A stretch of DNA of 64,000 nucleotides from JAEULH01 sp963789785 (GTDB lineage Bacteria > Pseudomonadota > Alphaproteobacteria > Rhodospirillales > Defluviicoccaceae), in contig CAWBNC010000051.1 in the NCBI GenBank assembly GCA_963789785.1, forward strand, positions 8,942 through 72,941. The letters are read 5' to 3'. The notes beneath the pieces are model-generated. The model was not told the origin of the DNA. It worked only from the letters and a program-made list of their open reading frames with translations, and did no database searches. Both the position numbers and the translations under genes were made by a program. Within the stretch, counting starts at the first letter, position 1. Each line of letters starts with the position of its first letter. Positions 56,792 to 64,000 of the stretch are shown one piece after another.

Positions 56792-57583
56792 CTACCTTCT
56801 TCTTGCGCCTAACCAGATGAGGATCAGGCCGGCCACGACCATCGGTATCGATAGAAGTTGGCCCATTGTCGCGCCGGCGTAAAGGAAGCCGAGATTGGCG
56901 TCGGGTTGTCGGAAGATTTCGGCAAACGAGCGGAAAAGGCCGTAGCCGAGGAGGAACGCGCCGGAGAGGATGCCGGCCCGGCACCGGATGGCGTCCACCC
57001 GCCAGAGCAGATGCAGCAGGACGAACAGGACCAGCCCTTCGAGCGTGGCCTGGTAAAGCTGGCTCGGATGGCGCGGCTCGGGGCCATAGCCGGGAAAGAC
57101 CATTGCCCACGGAACGTCGGTCGGTCGGCCGACAAGTTCGCCATTGATGAAGTTGGCGATGCGGCCGAGGCCCAGGCCGATGGGGGCGGCGCAGAAGATC
57201 AGATCGGCGAACGACAGGACGGGCAGGCGGCGGAGGCGGCAGTAGGACACGCCGGCGACCACGACGCCGAGCAGCCCGCCGTGAAACGACATGCCGCCTT
57301 TCCAGAGCTGGGCGATGGCCAGCGGGTTGGCCAGGTAGAACTCGGGCCGATAGAACAGCACGTAGCCGAGCCGGCCACCGAGGATCACGCCCGCCGTGGC
57401 CCAGATCAGAAAATCGTCGATGTCGAGCGGTGTGACGCGGTCCGGCGAGTGCTTGGCGAGCCATCGCGCGTACTGCCAGCCGAGAATAAGCCCGAACAGG
57501 TACGCCAGGGCGTACCAGCGGATGACGAACGGTCCAATTTCGACCAGCACCGGATCGATGTACGGGTAGGGAATGGCGAACAT
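56792..57583 (-). CDS. lgt: Prolipoprotein diacylglyceryl transferase
   Basis: 263-residue inner-membrane enzyme that attaches diacylglycerol to the lipobox Cys of lipoproteins, such as GspD and the lipoprotein-like protein in this window. Several helices are visible. Signature motifs are YALAYLFGLILGWQYARWLA, then HGGLLGVVVAG and the Lgt signature GLGRIANFINGELVGRPTDV with its essential Arg and Asn. The start is ATG 57583. The stop is shared with the upstream leader of midA, six bases before its proposed CTG start. It is complete. Confidence 0.96.
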   Translation of the reverse strand: MFAIPYPYIDPVLVEIGPFVIRWYALAYLFGLILGWQYARWLAKHSPDRVTPLDIDDFLIWATAGVILGGRLGYVLFYRPEFYLANPLAIAQLWKGGMSFHGGLLGVVVAGVSYCRLRRLPVLSFADLIFCAAPIGLGLGRIANFINGELVGRPTDVPWAMVFPGYGPEPRHPSQLYQATLEGLVLFVLLHLLWRVDAIRCRAGILSGAFLLGYGLFRSFAEIFRQPDANLGFLYAGATMGQLLSIPMVVAGLILIWLGARRR

Positions 57584-57622
57584 TTCAATGCGACAAGCGA
57601 AGTCGGTCAGACGTTGGGCGGG

Positions 57623-58610
57623 TCATCGATAGGGATCCGGAGTGGCGAGATAGCACTGGATGTACGTGGCGACGCCGTCTTCGAGGCTGGTGAAGGCGCG
57701 ATCATATCCCGCGGCCCGCAGCCGGTCCATGCGTGCCTCGGTAAAGTACTGGTACTTGTCGCGGATCTGCTCCGGCGTCGGGACGAACTCGATTACCGGC
57801 GTCCGGCCGATCGCGGCGAAGACGGCGTTAGCCAGATCGAGGAAGCTGCGCGCCTGGCCGCTGCCGCAATTGAACAGCCCGCTGACCTCGGGATGATCGA
57901 GCAGCCAGACGACGACGTCGGCGCAGTCGCCGACCCAGACGAAGTCGCGGCGCTGATCGCCGTCGGCGATCCGCGGATGATGCGACGCGAACAGCCGGGC
58001 CGGTTTCCCGGCAACGATCTTCGGATAAATCCCGGCAACGACACTCGCCTGCGCGCCCTTGTGCCGCTCGTTGGGGCCATAGACGTTAAAGAACTTCAGC
58101 CCGGCCCATTGCGGTGGGGCCGGGCGACCGGCGTCGAGTTCCGCCGTCAGCCAGCGGTCGAAGAGATGCTTGCTCCAGCCGTAGAGGTTGAGCGGACGTA
58201 GCCGGGCCAGCGACTCGGCCGATGGATCATCGTCGAAACCGTGCTCTCCGGCGCCGTAGGTTGCCGCCGACGACGCATAGATGAACGGCACGCCGCAGCT
58301 GCGCGCACCATGTCCACAACCGGACAGGCAGTCGGAAATTGACCGCGAGGACGCGGTCAGCGTCGGTTTCTATCGTCGACGTGACCGCGCCCATGTGGAT
58401 GATCGCGCCGATCTCGCCGGAGTGCGCGTCTAGAAGGCCGAGCAGGGTATCCGGGTCGATGATGTCGCCCGGCGCCCGCTTGGCGATGTTTCGCCACTTG
58501 TCGCCGCGACGAAGTCGGTCGCAGATCAGGATCGGACCGCGGCCGGCCGCTTCAAGCGCCGCGACGATGTTGGAGCCAATGAAGCCGGCGCCGCCTGTGA
58601 TGACCAGCAT
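57623..58610 (-). CDS. hldD: ADP-L-glycero-D-manno-heptose 6-epimerase, one frame change
   Basis: NADP-dependent short-chain epimerase giving ADP-L-glycero-D-manno-heptose for lipopolysaccharide core. Cofactor motif GGAGFIGSN (6-14); catalytic Tyr-x3-Lys in NLYGWSKHLFD. Near 58320 the frame moves +1 from LWTWCA to PFIYASSAATYGAGEHGFDD. The substrate loop GLKFFNVYGPNERHKG and DFVWVGDCADVVVWLLDHPE are intact. 988 bases = 329 codons + 1 and the resulting length matches the family. It implies a heptose-containing lipopolysaccharide. It is upstream of the lgt-midA pair and divergent from ubiK. Confidence 0.9.
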
Positions 58611-58783
58611 GATCCTCCCCGAAGTCGCCCCGCCGGTCCGCTCCGCTCAGCCTTGCCGCCGAGGGCGCGCTGTCGCGGGAGGCCATTCGCATGGCTCGCG
58701 TGCAACGCAGCGCGTTGCACCGCGGTAACGCCCTTCCCATACTATGAAGCGCATTATGCATTCAACGACGGGAAGAAACCTTC

Positions 58784-59089
58784 ATGCAGTCCAGCAATCG
58801 TCTTCTTGACGACCTCGCCAAGGTCGCCAGCGGTGCCGCGTCGGCGGTGGCCGGGATGCGCGACGAGATTGAAGGTCTCGTCCGCCAGCGCGTCGATCGG
58901 CTGGTCAGCGACCTTGATCTTGTCGGCCGCGACGAATTCGATGTCGCCAAGGCCATGGCTCAGCGCGCGCGCGCGGAGCAGGAAAAGCTGGAGCAGCGGG
59001 TCAGCGCGCTCGAAGCCGCGCTCGCCGCGGCCCAGGCGGCGCCCGTGGAGGATGTTCAGGATGGTTCCGGGCATTCACCGAGCGCGTAG
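58784..59089 (+). CDS. ubiK: Ubiquinone biosynthesis accessory factor UbiK (BMFP family)
   Basis: 101-residue BMFP/YqiC protein. Residues 1-45 (SSNRLLDDLAKVASGAASAV; AGMRDEIEGLVRQRVDRLV) form the conserved amphipathic helices and 65-90 a coiled coil (QEKLEQRVSALEAALAAAQA). In E. coli UbiK supports late ubiquinone synthesis in a complex with UbiJ. The function rests on family resemblance. It is divergent from hldD. Confidence 0.8.
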   Translation: MQSSNRLLDDLAKVASGAASAVAGMRDEIEGLVRQRVDRLVSDLDLVGRDEFDVAKAMAQRARAEQEKLEQRVSALEAALAAAQAAPVEDVQDGSGHSPSA

Positions 59090-59142
59090 CTGCCGCCGTC
59101 GGATCCGGCGGCTGCGACGCTGCCCAGGCAGGATGATCCGCG

Positions 59143-59151
59143 TTATCCACA
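59143..59151 (+). promoter_or_regulatory. Single perfect DnaA-box sequence
   Basis: TTATCCACA in the 245-base gap 59090-59334 between ubiK and the ybjN-like gene. The gap also has an AT-rich stretch with three GATC sites (59209-59225). One box without others nearby is not enough for an origin. Confidence 0.35.
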
Positions 59152-59334
59152 GGAACGCGCATGGCCGGGATGATGCCAGCTTGCGTCAGGCCTGTTGTTT
59201 TGCCAATCTAGATCTATGATCGATATTGCATTGGGCTACATCATTTTGGGCGTTGCACCTCACGGCGGGATCGCCACAACGCTCGGCACGCAGATCTTGA
59301 GACCCGACCGCGAGAAGAGGGAGAGGACGACCGG

Positions 59335-59826
59335 ATGCGCTTGACCAGTCCCCGATGGGACAAGCCCCTCGACGTGGTTGAACATGTGGTTAGCGCTAAC
59401 GAGTGGCTCTTCGACCGGCCCAGCGACGAAGAGATCGCCGCCCAGGTTCCTGGGCGCTGGTGCGACTACAATCTCTACTTTCGCTGGAACGATTACGCGA
59501 CCGCGATGCAGTTCACCCTCACCTTCGACACGCGTGTGCCGGCGAGCAAGATCAAGGTGATCAGCGAACTGCTGGCGTTGGTCAACGACCGGGTCTGGAT
59601 CGGCCACTTCACCATCTGGCGCGAAGAAAAGACCCTGATCTATCGCCATGTCCTGCCGTTACGGGGCAGCGACGGACCCACCATCGAGCAGAGCGAAGAC
59701 CTGGTGAACCACGCGATCTCCGAATGCGATCGCTTCTATCCGGCTGTCCATTTTGTCCTCTGGGGCGGCAAGTCTCCGGGCGAGGCAGTGGATGCGGCGA
59801 TGCTCGAGACTCAGGGCGAAGCCTGA
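59335..59826 (+). CDS. YbjN domain protein
   Basis: 163-residue cytosolic protein with a YbjN fold. It starts MRLTSPRWDKPLDVVEHVVS and contains WCDYNLYFRWNDYATAMQFT, then KIKVISELLALVNDRVWIGH. YbjN proteins are small chaperone-like factors linked in other bacteria to stress and motility. It is followed by proC after seven bases, suggesting cotranscription, which is a common pairing in alphaproteobacteria. Confidence 0.8.
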   Translation: MRLTSPRWDKPLDVVEHVVSANEWLFDRPSDEEIAAQVPGRWCDYNLYFRWNDYATAMQFTLTFDTRVPASKIKVISELLALVNDRVWIGHFTIWREEKTLIYRHVLPLRGSDGPTIEQSEDLVNHAISECDRFYPAVHFVLWGGKSPGEAVDAAMLETQGEA

Positions 59827-59832
59827 GCGCGG

Positions 59833-60672
59833 ATGACGCCGCGGCTTGCTCTCGTCGGCTGCGGTAAGATGGGCGAGGCCCTTCTGGCTGGATGGCTTGC
59901 CGCGGACATGACGGCCGACGACATCGTCGTCGTCGAACCCGATCTCACCACCGCAGCCGCGCTTCATGAGCGTTATGGCGTTGCTGTCGTCGCCGGCGCC
60001 GATTCGCTGGCGGCCGAGGATCCACCCCGCGGGGCCATCGTCTTCGCGGTAAAGCCGCAGGCTCTGGCCGCCGTTGCCGACGCTTACGCTTGCTATGCCG
60101 CGAGCGACTGCGTCTTCCTGTCAATCGCCGCCGGGCGAACGATCGCAAGCCTCCAGCCGCGCCTCGGCGCCGCCGCCGCTGTCGTGCGGGCGATGCCCAA
60201 CACGCCGGCCGCGGTCGGGCGCGGCGCCAGTGTCGCCTGCGCCAACGCGCGGACCTCGGCCGAGCAACGAGCGTTGTGTCAGCGTCTGCTCGGCGCTGTC
60301 GGCACGGTGGCGTGGGTCGATGACGAGGCTCTGCTGGACGCAGTCACTGCGCTCTCAGGCAGCGGCCCGGCCTATGTCTTCTACCTTGTCGAATGCCTGG
60401 CCGAGGCTGGCGCCGCCGCCGGTCTACCCCGGGATCTGGCCGAGTCGCTGGCGCGCGAGACGGTCACCGGCGCCGGCGAGCTGCTGCATCGTTCGCCGGA
60501 ATCGGCGGCAATCCTGCGCCGCAACGTCACCAGCCCCGGCGGCACCACGGCCGCGGCGCTTGCGGTGCTGATGGGCGAAGGAGATGACAAGGTCGGCGCG
60601 GGCGGTCTCGCGGCCCTGCTCGCGGCCGCCGTCGAGGCCGCCACCCGGCGCGCCCGGGCGCTGTCGCAGTAG
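59833..60672 (+). CDS. proC: Pyrroline-5-carboxylate reductase
   Basis: 279 residues; last step of proline synthesis using NAD(P)H. N-terminal Rossmann motif LVGCGKMGEALLAGWL, then VFAVKPQALAAV and RAMPNTPAAVGRGASVA; C-terminal dimer domain ALSGSGPAYVFYLVECLAEA and TSPGGTTAAALAVL. No frame change. It is the last chromosomal gene before a palindromic repeat and the IS91-like element. Confidence 0.96.
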   Translation: MTPRLALVGCGKMGEALLAGWLAADMTADDIVVVEPDLTTAAALHERYGVAVVAGADSLAAEDPPRGAIVFAVKPQALAAVADAYACYAASDCVFLSIAAGRTIASLQPRLGAAAAVVRAMPNTPAAVGRGASVACANARTSAEQRALCQRLLGAVGTVAWVDDEALLDAVTALSGSGPAYVFYLVECLAEAGAAAGLPRDLAESLARETVTGAGELLHRSPESAAILRRNVTSPGGTTAAALAVLMGEGDDKVGAGGLAALLAAAVEAATRRARALSQ

Positions 60673-60693
60673 CCTGCCGAGGCGGTGTTGTTG

Positions 60694-60729
60694 TCGATTG
60701 CTTCGTCGGCTTGGCCTCCTCGCAATGAC
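60694..60729 (-). repeat. Dispersed palindromic repeat of the same family as 40626-40708
   Basis: On the minus strand it reads GTCATTGCGAGGAGG...GACGAAGCAATCGAC, a typical GTCATTGCGAG-n-GAAGCAATC unit. It ends one base before the left terminal repeat of the IS91-like element, so the element appears to have inserted at the edge of the repeat. Confidence 0.7.
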
Positions 60730-60780
60730 AATTGAACGAACCCGCTGACGCGGGAGTTGGGGTGGCGGTTCGAGGGACGG

Positions 60781-60831
60781 CTCCTGTCTGAGAGGATTGT
60801 GGTTGTCGAAGCCCAATCCTCGAGACAGGAG
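60781..60831 (+). promoter_or_regulatory. Hairpin sequestering the integrase ribosome-binding site
   Basis: Left arm 60781-60799 (CTCCTGTCTGAGAGGATTG) and right arm 60814-60831 (CAATCCTCGAGACAGGAG) form an almost complete stem of about 17 pairs around a 14-base loop. The AGGAG at 60827-60831 that would serve the ATG at 60839 is inside the right arm. Folding in the mRNA would repress translation. Confidence 0.65.
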
Positions 60832-60838
60832 TTCCCCG

Positions 60839-61702
60839 ATGGCCGAGATCAGCCCTCTGCGCCGCCGCATGATCGAGGACATGACGGTCCGCAATCTGTC
60901 GCCGGCGACGCAACGATCCTACCTTCACGCGGTGTCGAAGTTCAGCCGGTATTTTGGCCGATCGCCGGACCGGCTGGGCCTGGAGGATGTCCGCGCCTTC
61001 CAGGTGCATCTGGTGTCGACGGGGATTTCGTGGCCGGCGCTGAACCAGACGGTCTGCGCGCTGCGGTTTTTCTATGGCGTGACGCTCGGCCATGGCGAGA
61101 TTCCGGAGCGGATCGCCTATGCGCGCGAGCCGCGCAAGCTGCCGGTGGTGCTGAGCGCCGACGAGGTCGTGCGCTTTCTGGAGGCGGTGCCGAGCCTGAA
61201 GACCCGCACCGCGCTGACGACGGCCTATGCCGCCGGCCTGCGCGCGTCCGAGGCGGTCGGCCTGAAGATCGCCGACATCGACAGCGACCGGATGGTGATC
61301 CGGGTCGAGCATGGCAAGGGCGGCAAGGACCGCTACGTCATGCTGTCGGCGCAGCTGCTCGGTATTCTGCGCACCTACTGGCGGCTGGCCCGGCCGCAGG
61401 CACTGGCTGTTTCCCGGCCGCGACGAGACGAAGCCGATCGACGTCCAGGTGCTGCATGCCGCCTGCCGTTCGGCCTGCGCCGCGGCCGGCCTCGACAAGC
61501 GGGTGACGGTGCACACGCTGCGGCACAGCTTCGCCACCCATCTTCTGGAGAGCGGGACCGACATCCGCATCATCCAGGTGCTGCTCGGCCACGCCAACCT
61601 GTCGAGCACGGCGCGCTACACCCGGGTCTCGAACGGGCTGATCCGGCGAACACGCCGAGCCCGCTCGATCGGCTGACGCTGGAGGTGGTGCCGCCCGCCT
61701 GA
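60839..61702 (+). pseudogene. Tyrosine recombinase of the IS91-like element, frame-disrupted
   Basis: Site-specific recombinase of about 288 codons. The ATG at 60839 follows AGGAG by seven bases. The SAM-like N-terminal domain (RRRMIEDMTVRNLSPATQRS; VSKFSRYFGRSPDRL) is followed by the catalytic part: the first Arg in AAGLRASEAVGLKIAD, the His-x-x-Arg in HTLRHSFATHLLESG, and the His and Tyr in LLGHANLSSTARYTRV. The frame moves +1 near 61395 and -1 near 61650, after which the canonical tail NTPSPLDRLTLEVVPPA leads to TGA at 61702. Whether the breaks are real or sequence errors is open. Confidence 0.75.
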
Positions 61703-61712
61703 TCGGCGCGCC

Positions 61713-63145
61713 ATGTCGGCTGGACTGGAGGTGGCGGATATCTTCCGCCGCCACGGCGAAGCGTATCGGCAGGCTCATGCCGGCCATCTCGGCCGCGTCG
61801 AGCGCCGCGTGATGAGCGCCATCGAACTGTGCCGGACGGCCGCGCTCGGCGGCCATGTCGAGCAATGCGCGGATTGCGGCCTGGTCCGCGATCGCCTACA
61901 ACTCCTGCCGCAACCGGCACTGTCCCAAGTGCCAGGGCCAGGCCCGCGCCGAATGGCTCGCGGCGCGGCAGGCCGAGCTGCTGCCGGTGCCGTACTTCCA
62001 CGTCGTCTTCACCCTGCCGGCGTCGGTCGCCGAGATCGCCTTCCAGAACAAGGCCGTCGTCTACGCCATCCTGTTCCGGGCGGCGGCCGAGACGCTGCGC
62101 ACCATCGCCGCCGACCCCAGGCATCTCGGCGCCGAGATCGGCGTCATCGCCGTGCTCCACACCTGGGGCCAGACCCTGCAGCATCATCCGCACGTCCATT
62201 GCGTCGTGCCGGGCGGCGGGCCGTCGCTCGACGGCACGCGCTGGGTCGCCTGCCGGCCCGGCTTCTTCCTGCCGGTGCGCGTGCTCTCGCGGCTGTTCCG
62301 CCGGCTGTTCCTCGAGGAGCTGCGGGCCGCCTTCGAGGCCGGCCGAACTCGGCTTCTTCGGCGAGCTCGCGGACCTCGCCGAACCAGCCGCCTTCGCCGC
62401 CGCCTTCGCGAGCTGCGGCGGTCGACTGGGTGGTCTACGCCAAGCCGCCGTTCGGCGGGCCCGAGCAGGTGCTGGCCTATCTCGGCCGCTACACCCATCG
62501 CGTCGCCATCGCCAACTCCCGGCTGGTGAGCTCACTGACGATGAAGTCGGCTTCCGCTGGAAGGACTATCGCCACCACGGCAAGACGAAGGTCATGACCC
62601 TCGACGCCGACGAGTTCATCCGCCGCTTTCTGCTGCACACCCTGCCGGACGGCTTCCATCGCATCCGCCATTACGGCTTCCTCGCCAATGGCCATCGCGC
62701 CGCAAAGCTGGCGCTCTGCCGCAAGTTGCTGGCCGCTCCGACGATCGAGCCCGTCCCACCCGAAGCGGAAAGCACCGCTTTCGACCGCTGCCCCTGCTGT
62801 GGCGGCGTGATGGTGACGGTGGCCATCCTTCCGCGACCGTCACCGCCACGTCCCCCGTTCCGGCAGGACACCTCGTCGCCGCCGTCCCGGCCGTCCGGCA
62901 GCCATGCGCGTCGGCAGGGATGGTCTTGCTCACCGGCTTTCTCGCCACCCCCGCGCCCGGTTCGACGGCGCTCGAACGCGCCGTTCCGCTTACTGTCGGC
63001 ATCGACCGCCGAGCCTCGCCGGCCTCTTGCGCCCCGAGTTGCCCACCTTGTGGCGCCGCACCAAAGCTCCCTCGGACCAGGGATCGCAACAACAATCCCC
63101 ATAGCGCCCAGCCATCCGCGGGTTCGTTCAATCCGGCTTCAATGA
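61713..63145 (+). pseudogene. IS91-family HUH transposase, frame-disrupted
   Basis: Rolling-circle transposase. The N-terminal zinc-binding part (VEQCADCGLVRD; NSCRNRHCPKCQGQARAEWL) lies over two frames. The HUH motif is HPHVHCVVPGGG, followed by the element-specific part VDWVVYAKPPFGGPEQVLAY with LGRYTHRVAIANSRLV and VGFRWKDYRHHGKTKVMTLD. A CPCCGG zinc ribbon lies near the C-terminus. Frame changes are near 61900, 62345, 62415 and 62530 (three +1, one -1). The visible stop at 63145 lies 13 bases beyond the terminal repeat, so the true end is uncertain. Confidence 0.75.
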
Positions 63146-63257
63146 GGTCGCTCTGGATAAGCCCAAGACCTCGTCGGCGACCTCACAGAAGCCTCCAGAT
63201 TCCCAAATCGGTTTGACTGTGATTTAAGATGAGGGCTGGTGAAGGAGGCCAGCTCTC

Positions 63258-64000
63258 ATGGCCAAAGCTCTGTCCGTTGTCTTCGCCGTCGGGTGGTCGA
63301 TGCGGTGGACGCCGGATCGTCGTGTCGCGCGGCTGCCGGACGGTTCGGTGTCGGTGATTCGGCTGCGTCCGGTGGGTTTCCCGGGTGCGGACTGGGGGCG
63401 GTCTGGAGCCCGGCAAGCGCGGCGGCAACACTCGTTCGCACCGGATCGACGGGCATCGGGACCTGATCGTGGGCTGGATCGAGGAGAAGCCGGACATGAC
63501 CCTGGCCGAGGTCGCCGAGCGGCTCGGCGCCGCGGTCGGCTACCGGCCACTGCCCAGCATCGTTTGCCGGTTCTTCCAGCGTCACGGCGTGACGCGGAAA
63601 AACAGACAGCGCACGCTGCCGAACAAGACCGCCCGGACATAGCCACCCGCCGCACGGCCTGGTTCGAGGCTCAACCCGATCTCGATCCCGACCGCCTGGT
63701 CTTCATCGACGAAACCGGCAAGCGTCGAGCGAGATGGCCCGGATGTATGGCCGCGCGCTCAGGGGCGAGCGCTGCCGCGCCGCCGTCCCGCACGGCCATT
63801 GGAAACCGACCACCTTCGTCGGCGCGCTCCGGCTGTCGGGCGTCACCGCGCCGATGACCCTCGACGGGGCGATGAATGCCGCCGCCTTCCTCGCTTATGT
63901 CGAGCAGGTGTTGGTTCCGACACTCGAGCCCGGCGACATCGTCGTGATGGACAACCTGCCGGCCCACAAACCGCCGGCGACCCGCAAGGCCATCGAGCGG
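63258..64000 (+). pseudogene. IS630-family transposase, frame-disrupted and cut by the window edge
   Basis: ATG at 63258 preceded by GAAGGAGG. The N-terminal HTH reads RRRVVDAVDAGSSCRAAAGR, then GKRGGNTRSHRIDGHRDLIV and PDMTLAEVAERLGAAVGYRP; the DDE catalytic part includes RLVFIDETG (first Asp) and IVVMDNLPAHKPPATRKAIE (second Asp), where the window ends. The parts lie in several frames with changes near 63275, 63370, 63410, 63640 and 63725. The final Glu of the triad is beyond the edge. The right end and inverted repeat are not available. Confidence 0.7.

Larger units (their letters stand above)
60731..63132 (+). mobile_element. IS91-like insertion element with terminal inverted repeats
   Basis: 2402-bp segment bounded by perfect 15-bp inverted repeats: ATTGAACGAACCCGC at 60731-60745 and its reverse complement at 63118-63132. 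It carries a tyrosine recombinase gene and an HUH (Y2-type) transposase gene in the same direction, the content of IS91-type elements in alphaproteobacteria. No target-site duplication is visible. The presence of clear terminal repeats is unexpected for a rolling-circle element. Confidence 0.75.

Noticed and set aside
59090..59334. Possible replication origin because of a perfect DnaA box and an AT-rich patch
   Set aside because: Only one box, no cluster, and no origin-linked genes such as dnaA, hemE or parA nearby.

Overview
The window is a 64-kb piece of a GC-rich (visibly about two-thirds G+C) alphaproteobacterial chromosome, most likely Rhodospirillales or a relative. The evidence is the gene set: an EipB/DUF1849 protein, a UbiK-like BMFP protein, MidA/NDUFAF7 next to lgt, a YbjN protein beside proC, a class II DAHP synthase followed by NAD-salvage genes, a ThuE-like sugar transporter and heptose epimerase HldD. 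No species is claimed.

Layout. 1-2247: partial gabD, then gor. 2282-3584: a minus-strand pair, a PD-(D/E)XK nuclease candidate and an MT-A70 DNA methyltransferase, in visibly less GC-rich DNA. 3782-9433: aroG-pncB-nadE-gltX, tightly spaced. 9463-11436: minus-strand gspA-gspB. 11649-19440: cysS, a PilZ protein, a lipoprotein-like ORF running into a LivH permease, an amidase, a CPA1 antiporter and pgeF. 19669-23988: prs, rplY, pth, ychF and a methyltransferase. 23998-32393: the main type II secretion operon gspE-F-G-H-I-J-L-M, a GspC-like gene and a lytic transglycosylase. 32787-36506: a four-gene cassette (GT2 glycosyltransferase, acyl-CoA dehydrogenase homologue, PIG-L deacetylase, NodS-like methyltransferase). 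36443-40603: a sugar ABC transporter on the minus strand, then an aldo/keto reductase. 42018-48142: hypCABDFE on the minus strand. 48233-51525: gspD-gspK on the minus strand. 51852-60672: eipB, a ROK kinase, an SqrR/BigR-like regulator divergent from tusA, a GDPD, midA, lgt, hldD, ubiK, a ybjN-like gene and proC. 60731-63132: an IS91-like element with a tyrosine recombinase and an HUH transposase. From 63258 to the right edge: an IS630 transposase.

How the genes work together. The three gsp clusters supply ATPase, platform, pseudopilins, secretin and envelope factors of one type II secretion system; no prepilin peptidase is seen here. The Hyp proteins would build the NiFe(CN)2CO centre of a [NiFe] hydrogenase whose structural genes are outside the window. 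The PIG-L/NodS cassette looks like an envelope glycan or glycolipid modification unit. The ArsR regulator carries two Cys spaced as in persulfide sensors and faces a sulfur-carrier gene.

Quality caveat. Many genes that should be intact are split by single-base frame changes. Reading frames and gene lengths gives about 27 apparent +1 changes against 3 apparent -1 changes outside the IS elements. That bias points to consensus errors more than to real gene decay, so these genes are annotated as one locus each with the break noted. Several of the longest open frames, on both strands, are shadows of real genes.
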